Part shown: one piece after another, positions 39,198-49,208 of the stretch | Layout of the letters: the number at the start of each line of letters is the position of its first letter | Position numbering within the stretch: the stretch's first letter is position 1 | Assembly (NCBI RefSeq): GCF_000372725.1 | Contig: NW_005201240.1 | Span: 249,337-313,336, forward strand | Length of the DNA stretch: 64,000 bases | DNA from: Emiliania huxleyi CCMP1516 | Lineage: Eukaryota; Haptophyta; Isochrysidales; Noelaerhabdaceae | Reading direction: 5' to 3' | Notes under the pieces: model-generated | The model's database searches: none | Told to the model about the DNA's origin: nothing | Seen by the model: only the letters and a program-made list of their open reading frames with translations | Made by a program: the position numbers and the translations under genes

Positions 39198-40795
39198 TCT
39201 CCTCCGCTGCCACCGCCCCCGCCACCGCCTCCGCCGCCACCGCCGGCATCGACCAGTCGGGACCAGTCAAAGGCGCTGCCCTGCGCATGCAGCTCGGAGA
39301 GCAGCTCGTCGACTGCAACCTCCTCCGGCCTCTGCCTCTTGCGCGCGCGAAAGAAGCTCTTCACCGCCTTGAGCTCCTGGTTGTCGCCGCTGCTGAGGTT
39401 GGAGTCCTTGCTCCCTAGGCGTGACGGCAGGGCGCTCCGGTACTCTCCCCACTGTCCTGGTGTGGCAAACCCCTTGTCCTGCACATTGGGACGGCCGCGG
39501 GCCCTTGGCATGTGGGCGGCAGCTGCTCGCTTCTCGTCGTCGACAAAGAGGGGGCTCGCGTGCTTATACAAGTCGCTGAACCGACGGCTCTCCGCCTTTG
39601 CCGCCTCGAAATCGGCGTTGGCCGCCGCGACATCGCCGTCACCGCTGCGTGCAGCACGGCGAGCCGCGGCCTCTGCGTGCTTGACGCTCCACGAGTGATT
39701 CTGCTCGACGCCGGTCGCATTGGCCACCTTGATCTTGCGGCCTCCCGCCGCGTCTGGGGTGGCGGCGGGGTTGCTCGGGTGGAAGAGGAAGAGCTTGAGC
39801 GGCTGCGGGTCGCCGCGCGCAGCAGCCGGCTGTTGCGTGAACTCCCACTTGTTGAACCTCTCCGTCGGCTGTGCGCGGAACCACTCGGCGGTCCTGCGTG
39901 GCCGACCGCTGCTCGTGCGCGAGACGCTGAGGCCCGAGATGTGGACGCGGGGAGCCTTCCTGTGCGCCTTGGCGGCAGCCTCCTTCAGGCTGATGGCCTC
40001 GGCGATGACGCACCCTCCAGCAGTGCCGAGGGCCGCTAGCAACCGCTCGCGAGAGTTCACGTCGGCGATGGTTGGTACTGTGTCGCCGATGCGCACGATG
40101 AGCGCGTCTTGAGGCAGCAACGAGCGCGCCTGGCCAGCGAGAGCGACGCCGTCGGGCCAGTGAACGCGGAGGAGAACTGCACCATCGTCAGGCTGGTCGC
40201 TCTGGAGGCTCACGAGCTGCATGCCAGCTAGTTCTACGCGTAGGGCGGCAGCAGCGGCGGGCGACACCCTCACAATGGTCGGCGCTCCCCACGGGACGCG
40301 GCAATAGCCAAGAGCCTCGCGCGCCGGCCCTCGCGCGGCACGGAGCTCCCCGCTGCAGACCGCTCGGCCGTCACCGCCCGCACCAGTGTCGACCACCTGG
40401 CCGAACGAAAGGCCAATGAGCCTGGCTCCAAAGCGTGCCTTCGCGGCGGCTGACACGCCGCTCAGCTCTTGGTAGCTGGTGAGGCGAGCAGTGTCGATGA
40501 GATGCAGCGGCCCGCCCGCAACGTCGAGGTAGTAGAAGACCTTGGCTGCGAGCACCTCCCTCGAGGGAGAGGCGGTCTTGACGCGGGCAGAAATGAGCAA
40601 AGAGCGTCGACCGAGGGGTCGAGAGGTCCACGCCCGCGCGCCGTGCCGCCGGGTCGAGGAGGGAGACATAGCCGCGGCCGCCCTTCGCCCTTTGCGGGGC
40701 CGTGCGTGCCGGATATGAGCGAGGCCGGCGTCGCTGCTGACGTCGACTGGAGCAAGCCTGCACGAACGGCCGTGCGGCTCGTGCGGCCCATCCAT
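38552..40795 (-). CDS. Unknown protein with Gly-rich linker and acidic tail
   Basis: Open frame of 747 codons. The first ~75 residues lie in the tandem array, so the true start may be downstream or in another exon. The remainder reads as a ~300-residue globular region (FYYLDVAGGPLHLIDTAR ... TAEWFRAQPTERFNKWEF), then a helical Ala/Arg region, a (GGC)n-encoded Gly linker, a short helical segment with Leu/Ile heptads and a strongly acidic Ser/Glu/Asp tail. I do not recognise any catalytic motif. Intronless. Being inside the inverted-repeat segment, it could be an accessory protein of the element. Confidence 0.5.
39072..39245. repeat. (GCC)n/(GGC)n coding trinucleotide run
   Basis: Encodes ~55 residues of almost pure Gly with a few Ser/Asp on the minus strand. 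Confidence 0.9.
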
Positions 40796-43700
40796 CGTGA
40801 TTCGGGTGCCACCACACGCTCCGGAGCGCTAGCTGACGCCCGCCGACCGCCACTCCAGCCAGAGGCGCGAAGGGCACCCGCCGTGCTCGTCCAGCGCCGC
40901 TGTGACATCGCCATGCGAAGCACCCAAGGTGCGGCGGGCGGCGGCGAGGGAGAGGCGGTCTTGACGCGGGCAGAAATGAGCAAAGAGCGTCGACCGAGGG
41001 GTCGAGAGGTCCACGCCCGCGCGCCGTGCCGCCGGGTCGAGGAGGGAGACATAGCCGCGGCCGCCCTTCGCCCTTTGCGGGGCCGTGCGTGCCGGATATG
41101 AGCGAGGCCGGCGTCGCTGCTGACGTCGACTGGAGCAAGCCTGCACGAACGGCCGTGCGGCTCGTGCGGCCCATCCATCGTGATTCGGGTGCCACCACAC
41201 GCTCCGGAGCGCTAGCTGACGCCCGCCGACCGCCACTCCAGCCAGAGGCGCGAAGGGCACCCGCCGTGCTCGTCCAGCGCCGCTGTGACATCGCCATGCG
41301 AAGCACCCAGCGGGCGGCGAGGGAGAGGCGGTCTTGACGCGGGCAGAAATGAGCAAAGAGCGTCGACCGAGGGGTCGAGAGGTCCACGCCCGCGCGCCGT
41401 GCCGCCGGGTCGAGGAGGGAGACATAGCCGCGGCCGCCCTCCGCCCTTTGCGGGGCCGTGCGTGCCGGACATGAGCGAGGCCGGCGTCGCTGCTGACGTC
41501 GACTGGAGCAAGCCGGCACGAACGGCCGTGCGGCTCGTGCGGCCCATCCATCGCGATTCGGGTGCCACCACACGCTCCGGAGCGCTAGCTGACGCCCGCC
41601 GACCGCCACTCCAGCCAGAGGCGCGAAGGGCACCCGCCGTGCTCGTCCAGCGCCGCTGTGACATCGCCATGCGAAGCACCCAAGGTGCGGCGGGCGGCGG
41701 CGAGGGAGAGGCGGTCTTGACGCGGGCAGAAATGAGCAAAGAGCGTCGACCGAGGGGTCGAGAGGTCCACGCCCGCGCGCCGTGCCGCCGGGTCGAGGAG
41801 GGAGACATAGCCGCGGCCGCCCTTCGCCTTTGCGGGGCCGTGCGTGCCGGATATGAGCGAGGCCGGCGTCGCTGCTGACGTCGACTGGAGCAAGCCTGCA
41901 CGAACGGCCGTGCGGCTCGTGCGGCCCATCCATCGTGATTCGGGTGCCACCACACGCTCCGGAGCGCTAGCTGACGCCCGCCGACCGCCACTCCAGCCAG
42001 AGGCGCGAAGGGCACCCGCCGTGCTCGTCCAGCGCCGCTGTGACATCGCCATGCGAAGCACCCAAGGTGCGGCGGGCGGCGGCGAGGGAGAGGCGGTCTT
42101 GACGCGGGCAGAAATGAGCAAAGAGCGTCGACCGAGGGGTCGAGAGGTCCACGCCCGCGCGCCGTGCCGCCGGGTCGAGGAGAGAGACATAGCCGCGGCC
42201 GCCCTTCGCCCTTTGCGGGGCCGTGCGTGCCGGATATGAGCGAGGCCGGCGTCGCTGCTGACGTCGACTGGAGCAAGCCTGCACGAACGGCCGTGCGGCT
42301 CGTGCGGCCCATCCATCGTGATTCGGGTGCCACCACACGCTCCGGAGCGCTAGCTGACGCCCGCCGACCGCCACTCCAGCCAGAGGCGCGAAGGGCACCC
42401 GCCGTGCTCGTCCAGCGCCGCTGTGACATCGCCATGCGAAGCACCCAAGGTGCGGCGGGCGGCGGCGAGGGAGAGGCGGTCTTGACGCGGGCAGAAATGA
42501 GCAAAGAGCGTCGACCGAGGGGTCGAGAGGTCCACGCCCGCGCGCCGTGCCGCCGGGTCGAGGAGGGAGACATAGCCGCGGCCGCCCTTCGCCCTTTGCG
42601 GGGCCGTGCGTGCCGGATATGAGCGAGGCCGGCGTCGCTGCTGACGTCGACTGGAGCAAGCCTGCACGAACGGCCGTGCGGCTCGTGCGGCCCATCCATC
42701 GTGATTCGGGTGCCACCACACGCTCCGGAGCGCTAGCTGACGCCCGCCGACCGCCACTCCAGCCAGAGGCGCGAAGGGCACCCGCCGTGCTCGTCCAGCG
42801 CCGCTGTGACATCGCCATGCGAAGCACCCAGCGGGCGGCGAGGGAGAGGCGGTCTTGACGCGGGCAGAAATGAGCAAAGAGCGTCGACCGAGGGGTCGAG
42901 AGGTCCACGCCCGCGCGCCGTGCCGCCGGGTCGAGGAGGGAGACATAGCCGCGGCCGCCCTCCGCCCTTTGCGGGGCCGTGCGTGCCGGACATGAGCGAG
43001 GCCGGCGTCGCTGCTGACGTCGACTGGAGCAAGCCGGCACGAACGGCCGTGCGGCTCGTGCGGCCCATCCATCGCGATTCGGGTGCCACCACACGCTCCG
43101 GAGCGCTAGCTGACGCCCGCCGACCGCCACTCCAGCCAGAGGCGCGAAGGGCACCCGCCGTGCTCGTCCAGCGCCGCTGTGACATCGCCATGCGAAGCAC
43201 CCAAGGTGCGGCGGGCGGCGGCGAGGGAGAGGCGGTCTTGACGCGGGCAGAAATGAGCAAAGAGCGTCGACCGAGGGGTCGAGAGGTCCACGCCCGCGCG
43301 CCGTGCCGCCGGGTCGAGGAGGGAGACATAGCCGCGGCCGCCCTTCGCCTTTGCGGGGCCGTGCGTGCCGGATATGAGCGAGGCCGGCGTCGCTGCTGAC
43401 GTCGACTGGAGCAAGCCTGCACGAACGGCCGTGCGGCTCGTGCGGCCCATCCATCGTGATTCGGGTGCCACCACACGCTCCGGAGCGCTAGCTGACGCCC
43501 GCCGACCGCCACTCCAGCCAGAGGCGCGAAGGGCACCCGCCGTGCTCGTCCAGCGCCGCTGTGACATCGCCATGCGAAGCACCCAAGGTGCGGCGGGCGG
43601 CGGCGAGGGAGAGGCGGTCTTGACGCGGGCAGAAATGAGCAAAGAGCGTCGACCGAGGGGTCGAGAGGTCCACGCCCGCGCGCCGTGCCGCCGGGTCGAG

Positions 43701-44567
43701 GAGGGAGACATAGCCGCGGCCGCCCTCCGCCCTTTGCGGGGCCGTGCGTGCCGGACATGAGCGAGGCCGGCGTCGCTGCTGACGTCGACTGGAGCAAGCC
43801 GGCACGAACGGCCGTGCGGCTCGTGCGGCCCATCCATCGCGATTCGGGTGCCACCACACGCTCCGGAGCGCTAGCTGACGCCCGCCGACCGCCACTCCAG
43901 CCAGAGGCGCGAAGGGCACCCGCCGTGCTCGTCCAGCGCCGCTGTGACATCGCCATGCGAAGCACCCAAGGTGCGGCGGGCGGCGGCGAGGGAGAGGCGG
44001 TCTTGACGCGGGCAGAAATGAGCAAAGAGCGTCGACCGAGGGGTCGAGAGGTCCACGCCCGCGCGCCGTGCCGCCGGGTCGAGGAGGGAGACATAGCCGC
44101 GGCCGCCCTTCGCCCTTTGCGGGGCCGTGCGTGCCGGATATGAGCGAGGCCGGCGTCGCTGCTGACGTCGACTGGAGCAAGCCTGCACGAACGGCCGTGC
44201 GGCTCGTGCGGCCCATCCATCGTGATTCGGGTGCCACCACACGCTCCGGAGCGCTAGCTGACGCCCGCCGACCGCCACTCCAGCCAGAGGCGCGAAGGGC
44301 ACCCGCCGTGCTCGTCCAGCGCCGCTGTGACATCGCCATGCGAAGCACCCAAGGTGCGGCGGGCGGCGGCGAGGGAGAGGCGGTCTTGACGCGGGCAGAA
44401 ATGAGCAAAGAGCGTCGACCGAGGGGTCGAGAGGTCCACGCCCGCGCGCCGTGCCGCCGGGTCGAGGAGGGAGACATAGCCGCGGCCGCCCTCCGCCCTT
44501 TGCGGGGCCGTGCGTGCCGGACATGAGCGAGGCCGGAGTCGCTGCTGACGTCGACTGGAGCAAGCCG
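40562..44567. repeat. Higher-order tandem array: ~383-bp monomer, 1521-bp superunit
   Basis: Ten full units and a partial one. The same landmark recurs on the minus strand at 40795, 41178, 41551, 41933, 42316, 42699, 43072, 43454, 43837 and 44220, so successive lengths are 383, 373, 382, 383, 383, 373, 382, 383, 383. The 373/382/383/383 cycle gives a 1521-bp superunit (507 codons), with variant bases (GATATG/GACATG, GATTCG contexts) tracking the cycle. Long open frames on both strands here come from the superunit being a multiple of three. Confidence 0.95.
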
Positions 44568-44585
44568 GGGGCGGTCGCCTGGGAG

Positions 44586-45746
44586 CTAAGAGCGGGGGGC
44601 ACCACCGGGCGTCAAGCAAGCAGTCTCTGCCGCGTGCGACGCGACAGCAGCCAACTGCTCGAAGCGCACTGTGGAGGATAGGGAGGAGAAGCGCGGCGAG
44701 TAGAACAGCTGCGTTAGGTATGCGGTGGTGATACCCTCCCGAGGCGGGGCTTCTCCATGCTGCCTCGCACGCTCGGCGCGACGCTCGGCGCGACGCTCCT
44801 GTTGCAGTTGGGCCAGCTGCCAGGTGCCGTATGAGGACGGCACGGCGGTTTTGCCCGCCTCGTCTCCGCAGCCCTCTCCCCGCCCATCGCCTTCCTCCTC
44901 CTGCTCCTGCTCCTCCTCCTCCTCCTTCTCCATCTCCTCGTCGCTCTCAGCCGCAGGTGATGGCGGAGGTGACGCCACCTCAACAACTGCGGCCTCGCGC
45001 GCCTCCACCTCCTCTGCCTCGCGCGCGCCGCACTCGAGGCGGAGGAGAAGACGGGCAATGGCGTAGTGACCGCTCACGCACGCGGCAAACAGCGGAGTCG
45101 CGCAGTGGCCGTCTGTCACTGTGGAGCTAGCGCTGCAGTGGCCGCCTGTCGCGGTCGAGCTTGCCTCCATCTCGGCAGCAATCTCGTTGGAAACTCGCTC
45201 GACGAGTGCTCGATCGGGACCGCTCATGTCGAAACGTACGCGTTTGGGCGGTTTGGCAACGGCAGCTCGGACAGACGCGGACGAGCAGCAAAGGAACTCG
45301 ACTCGCACTGCCGGCTCTCCGAAGCCACCATGCTCAATCATCAAGGAGAGCAGCTCCTGCGACGAGTGGAGGCCGTCGAGGAGCATGTCGTTTGAGAGGC
45401 CGAGCAGCCCGTCAGCGATCTCACCCGGCGTCTTGATCTCGCGGCCGCGGCGGCACTGTGCGGCTGGGAGCTTGGCAACGGCGTCGCGGAGGAGCCTCCA
45501 TAGGATCTTTTCGCGGCGTCCGTCAGGTGCCTCGAGGAGCTCCGCCTCAAGGGCGGTGCGTGAGGCGACGGACGCCTCCACCTCCTCCAACGACATCGCT
45601 TTGACACGCGCGTACGCCTGCGAACCGTCCGCCCGCCGGCGTGGTGCTTGGGGGCGAAACGGACGTGCGGTGTCCGCGGAAAAAAGAAAACAGAGCTGCT
45701 TGCTCTCCACCTCGCCTTTTCTGTCGCTCTCCTGGCCCAGGCCCAT
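44586..45746 (-). CDS. Unknown protein, ankyrin-like segment and acidic stretch
   Basis: About 386 residues from the ATG at 45746; a later Met (MSLEEVEAS, near 45600) is also plausible. An N-terminal helical half is rich in Leu/Glu. One short ATPLFAACVSGHYAIARLLL segment resembles an ankyrin repeat. Then come an acidic (Glu)n stretch, an Arg-rich coil (QQERRAERRAERARQ) and a C-terminal tail ending beside the tandem array. No full ankyrin domain and no catalytic motif are seen. It lies in the inverted-repeat segment, facing inward from the right repeat. Confidence 0.45.
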   Translation of the reverse strand: MGLGQESDRKGEVESKQLCFLFSADTARPFRPQAPRRRADGSQAYARVKAMSLEEVEASVASRTALEAELLEAPDGRREKILWRLLRDAVAKLPAAQCRRGREIKTPGEIADGLLGLSNDMLLDGLHSSQELLSLMIEHGGFGEPAVRVEFLCCSSASVRAAVAKPPKRVRFDMSGPDRALVERVSNEIAAEMEASSTATGGHCSASSTVTDGHCATPLFAACVSGHYAIARLLLRLECGAREAEEVEAREAAVVEVASPPPSPAAESDEEMEKEEEEEQEQEEEGDGRGEGCGDEAGKTAVPSSYGTWQLAQLQQERRAERRAERARQHGEAPPREGITTAYLTQLFYSPRFSSLSSTVRFEQLAAVASHAAETACLTPGGAPRS

Positions 45747-46520
45747 CAGTAGCAAGCCTGAGGTGTCTGAAACCGCACTTATCTCGGGTCTTCAAGCTCA
45801 AACACGCGCTCATAACTACCCACAACGGGCCCTCACACGCACATTACAGATCACAGACGCCACCGAGCCCGCCGCCCGGACGCGCGAGTACGCACCGCCG
45901 CGCGTGCCGTCGCCGTGAGTAAGGGAGCGAGCACGCGTGTGTGCGGCGCGCCTTCGGCCGGTCGCCCTCGCCGCCGCCACAGCGCTGCCATGGCGGCAGC
46001 AGCCTCGGCGCCGCCGCCCGCCGGCGCGTGCACAGCCGTGCCACCGAACCCGCCGCCCGGACGCGCGGGTACGCACCGCCGCGCGTGCCGTCGCCGTCGA
46101 GCGAACGGCGCGGTGCCGGTCGTCACAGCGCGCGAGCAAGCGTGGCGCTCCTTCTGCTGTGCAGGCGCGGCGGGTAGCGCCCGCTGCGACGCCTCGCAGG
46201 CTGAGCCTCGGCGGCGTCGAGGTCGGTCGCGCTCACTCCCGCGGGCGCGGCGGTCGCCACCGATCCGGACGCGGCCATGGCGGCCCTCGCGGCCGGCGCG
46301 CACGCCGCTGAGCCTGCTGGAGTGCCACTCGAGCGGCGAGGCGAGTCATGAGCGAGGGATGTGCCTTACCAGCAGACTTGCCGAGCGGAGCTGGTCGTCG
46401 CCCCGCGGCATGCTGGCGCATCGGTACCTACTCGCTAGGGCTGCACAGTTTTGAGCGACACATCGAGCAGGGAGGAGAAGCGCGGGCTCCGCCTAGCGCA
46501 GTCACTCTGTCATTCGAACA

Positions 46521-46699
46521 CCAGCACCACCGCGGGCGGTGCTTCGGGCGGCGCGACGCCACCTGCCGCCGGGGCCGGGCGGGAGGGTATGAGAGCTGGC
46601 CCACGACGCGTTTTCAGCCAGTAGATGCACGCGGGGGGCGCTCACGGGCGGCCGGGAGAGGCGAAAACGCTCTGGGGCGCAGATCGCACTGTGGGTTCT
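46521..46699 (-). repeat. Right copy of the perfect 179-bp inverted repeat
   Basis: Exact reverse complement of 33844-34022. The match ends sharply on both sides. Confidence 0.97.
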
Positions 46700-47189
46700 C
46701 CGACGCCTCTAGGTTTCCTAGTGGCGTGCTGTGAACAAACAGCGAAGAAGACGCCTGCAAAAAAAGTAGGGAACCAATCCTTCGACTTCAAGGATTGAGA
46801 GCGAGGCTGCTCACAATCCTAGCTAGCCGTCTATCTACAAAAGAAAGGATGCCAGCGACGCGTGCTCGAGGCGGAGCGTCGTCATTTCAGAGAGAGAGAG
46901 AGATTTTTAGCAAATACCAAACAACTTTGAACAACTCTAACACTCACACGTCATTAGGGGCCTGGAGCCCTGTTCACGCGCGCGCGAGACGTGCAGACAG
47001 GGTTGCCAGGTGAGAGCGAATGGCGCGGTTCACGCCTCGCACAACAGAGAGAGAGATGCGCTCTGCATGCAGCATGGTGGGACATAAAGAGAGCGAGTAC
47101 TTGGGCGAGCAGGCCGTGCGGTCAACGCTGCCGCGCGCGACCTTGCGCGCGAGGCGGCGCAGCTGAGTTTTTTGTGCATTTCAGTGTGT

Positions 47190-47285
47190 GTAGCTCTTAC
47201 GTACATTCCCGTAGGAGGACTCTGCTGACAGGGTTTGAAGAAGTTGGTTTTCTAAAATCTCTCTCAGGGTTTGCGATGAGGAGCG
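47190..47285 (-). repeat. Dispersed repeat, reverse copy (starts GCTCTTACGTACA)
   Basis: Reverse complement of the 1721/24066 unit. It is interrupted by ~40 bp containing TTCTAAAATCTCTCTC, which is another dispersed motif. Confidence 0.65.
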
Positions 47286-47680
47286 ACCCGAAGGGTTTCT
47301 CGGAGGTTAGTGCACCACTAATTTCGATTAGGTATATTGTTGGCAAATCAAGACACAGAGCTCACACAGAATCATTTCGATGCGCAGCTGCCGCCGGGTC
47401 ATCCAACGGCGCGTGCAGCGGCCGCGGCGCGACTATTATTAAATGTGCGTCGCTTGCCTGCGGCGAGAGTGCTTGCGTTTTGTGCTAGGCGAATACGTTA
47501 CCCATTGGACGGGCACAGTCTAAAGTGAAAACTGACTCACGCGCGGCGCGCGGCTGCTCTCCAATTTTGCCGTGGGCGGGAGACGAGTGACACTGCTGCA
47601 GGAAGATAGACGCACCTATTCATCATGAATATCCCTCTGACTGCCGACAGCCGCACGACAAAGGACAAGTCTTTAGCTAC

Positions 47681-48010
47681 GTGGAGGCGAAAGGCCTAGG
47701 CGCATCATTGCTCATCGGGTGCAAGTTCAACAGCAATGCTGGGAAGGCAGAAGCCCTTAAGCGCATTCGAAAGGCACTGACCGCGGAGGCGGCGGCAAAG
47801 AAGGCGGCGCCGCCGCCTTTGCCGCGGCCTCGGCCGCCGCCTTGGCTGCCGCCTCCTCGGCCGCCGCCTTTGCCGCCGCAGCCGCCTCCTTTGCCGCCGC
47901 CTCCTCGGCCGCCTGAGGACGACGAGGAACACGATGGTCCAGACGAAGCAGGTCCATTCGACTTCGCCGGCTTTAGGAATACCTTGCCCACAATAAATCG
48001 GGAACTTTGA
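47681..48010 (+). CDS. Hypothetical Pro-rich ORF
   Basis: The frame reads a Lys/Ala-rich N-terminal helix, a CCGCCT-encoded Pro/Arg run and an acidic end (PEDDEEHDGPDE). Its start codon in this frame is GTG. It may be one exon of a gene that continues into 48039-48430, where a second frame reads DAESALKRMAKERRIVK and a third reads YVLVGDSHIPCVGLYKIT. I cannot join these without a shift, so the locus may be decayed. Confidence 0.25.
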   Translation: MEAKGLGASLLIGCKFNSNAGKAEALKRIRKALTAEAAAKKAAPPPLPRPRPPPWLPPPRPPPLPPQPPPLPPPPRPPEDDEEHDGPDEAGPFDFAGFRNTLPTINREL

Positions 48011-48204
48011 TCCGAACGTTCTCCCGGGATCGGCGCTGTTGTGCATCGCACACAGCTCCCTGAAAGCCCAATCGATGTTCTCTCTGCCGAGCACACTGCT
48101 CACATACACCAAGCCCGGCCACAACTTGTCGGTGCGCGACGCGGAGTCAGCGTTGAAGAGGATGGCCAAGGAACGGCGGATCGTCAAGAACGTCGGACAA
48201 CCAC

Positions 48205-48440
48205 GTGCGGCCAAACAGCGACGTCACTCCGAACTATGTGCTGGTGGGCGACAGCCACATTCCGTGCGTCGGGCTGTACAAAATTACGCCAGGGCGCGGT
48301 GTCAAGATGCTAGAACGGTGGCACTCTGACGACAAGTACGATGTCAAGAAGATGTACCAGCTGGCATCAAAGCACGAATGCAACAATGTCGTGTGGTCTT
48401 GGCATGCAAGTCCTGACTTCTCCCACCCGCCTCGAGGGCG
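48205..48440 (+). CDS. Hypothetical exon or gene remnant
   Basis: A frame with protein-like composition (TPNYVLVGDSHIP, KMLERWHSDDKYDVKKM, NNVVWSWHASPDF) and no family I recognise. Its relation to 47681-48010 is unclear. Confidence 0.25.
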
Positions 48441-49208
48441 GCGGCGGGTGACGGTGTGTGGTGGAGCTGGAAACGAGGCCCATGATTCGCAGATAGATAG
48501 AGGTCTCTGGTCAGGGTGGTCTGACGCCGCTTCTGCGGGCTCCCCCCCTGTTGTGCCGAAAATTGCGTCTCACTTTAATAACGAAAGTGTAGACCAAGAT
48601 AGCGCGCGTGCGCGGCACACTGCCAGCATTGCTAAGGCTAGATACGGGGATTCACTGCGGGGGGGATCCCTCCCTCTGCCCCCTATGGCCCTATAACCCA
48701 ACGCCGCCCCGCTCTCCACAGATCCCACAGAAGACCGCTCAGCGGCCGCGGCCACTCCCTCCTCTCCCCGCCAGCCGCCTCGCCCGCCTCCCTTGCGGCC
48801 GCCGCCCGCGCCCTTTGTTCCGAGCGGGATGCCGCCGTCCCCTCGCTGCCGCCGCTGCCGCCGCGCGTTGCCTCCTCCCTCCCGACGCTGCCGTCGCTCG
48901 CGTCGGACCCCGCGCTGGCCTGCGCGGCCGGTCGACGTCGCTCCTAGAGCAGGCACATGAGCCCAAATCGGTCAACGTAGCAGAGTGTAGGCGTAAAATT
49001 CTTTTTTGCACGACACAGTGGGTTAGTGCCAGTGCGCGCCAGTCCCGTGCCCAGTGTGCAGCGTCGTGCGAGTTCCTTGGAAAATTCTTTTTTGAGCTAA
49101 GTGCCTCGCCGCCCTCGCAGGAGTCGCGTATGCGGCTCCCGTTATGTACCTGTGTTTGCCTGTGTCGCGCCAGTCCCGTGCTCAAGGACAAAGAATTCTT
49201 TTTTTAAC
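48441..49208. other. Intergenic with AAATTCTTTTTT repeats
   Basis: AAAATTCTTTTTTG or close variants occur at about 48996, 49081 and 49190, and GCCAGTCCCGTGC occurs at about 49038 and 49169. The last T-run lies just before the PX gene start. No gene seen. Confidence 0.4.

Larger units (their letters stand above)
33844..46699. mobile_element. Candidate 12.9-kb mobile element with RecQ-like helicase
   Basis: Bounded by perfect 179-bp inverted repeats. Inside are one intronless SF2 helicase gene, two intronless minus-strand genes of unknown family and a 4-kb higher-order tandem array. Most host genes in this window are intron-dense, so the lack of introns sets the segment apart. No transposase, tyrosine recombinase or reverse transcriptase motif was found, and I see no clear target-site duplication. 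Alternatives are a local inverted duplication of a promoter, or a segmental insertion. Confidence 0.5.
45747..47680. other. Non-coding stretch with right inverted repeat and repeat relics
   Basis: A ~58-bp block (CCGCCGCCCGGACGCGCG, then GTACGCACCGCCGCGCG) occurs at 45868 and 46048. The right inverted repeat follows. Beyond it lie the GAGAGAGATTTTTAGCAA motif (46896), a stretch like 15405-15545 (47018-47160) and a reverse TGTACGTAAGAGC repeat (47190-47285). No convincing gene. Confidence 0.45.

Noticed and set aside
40371..44605. Long open frames of 240-520 codons in the tandem array on both strands
   Set aside because: They are the same monomer read in different phases. The 1521-bp superunit being a multiple of three explains their length.
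45816..46454. Arg/Ala-rich frames on both strands next to the right inverted repeat
   Set aside because: Composition only, and driven by a duplicated 58-bp GC-rich block.
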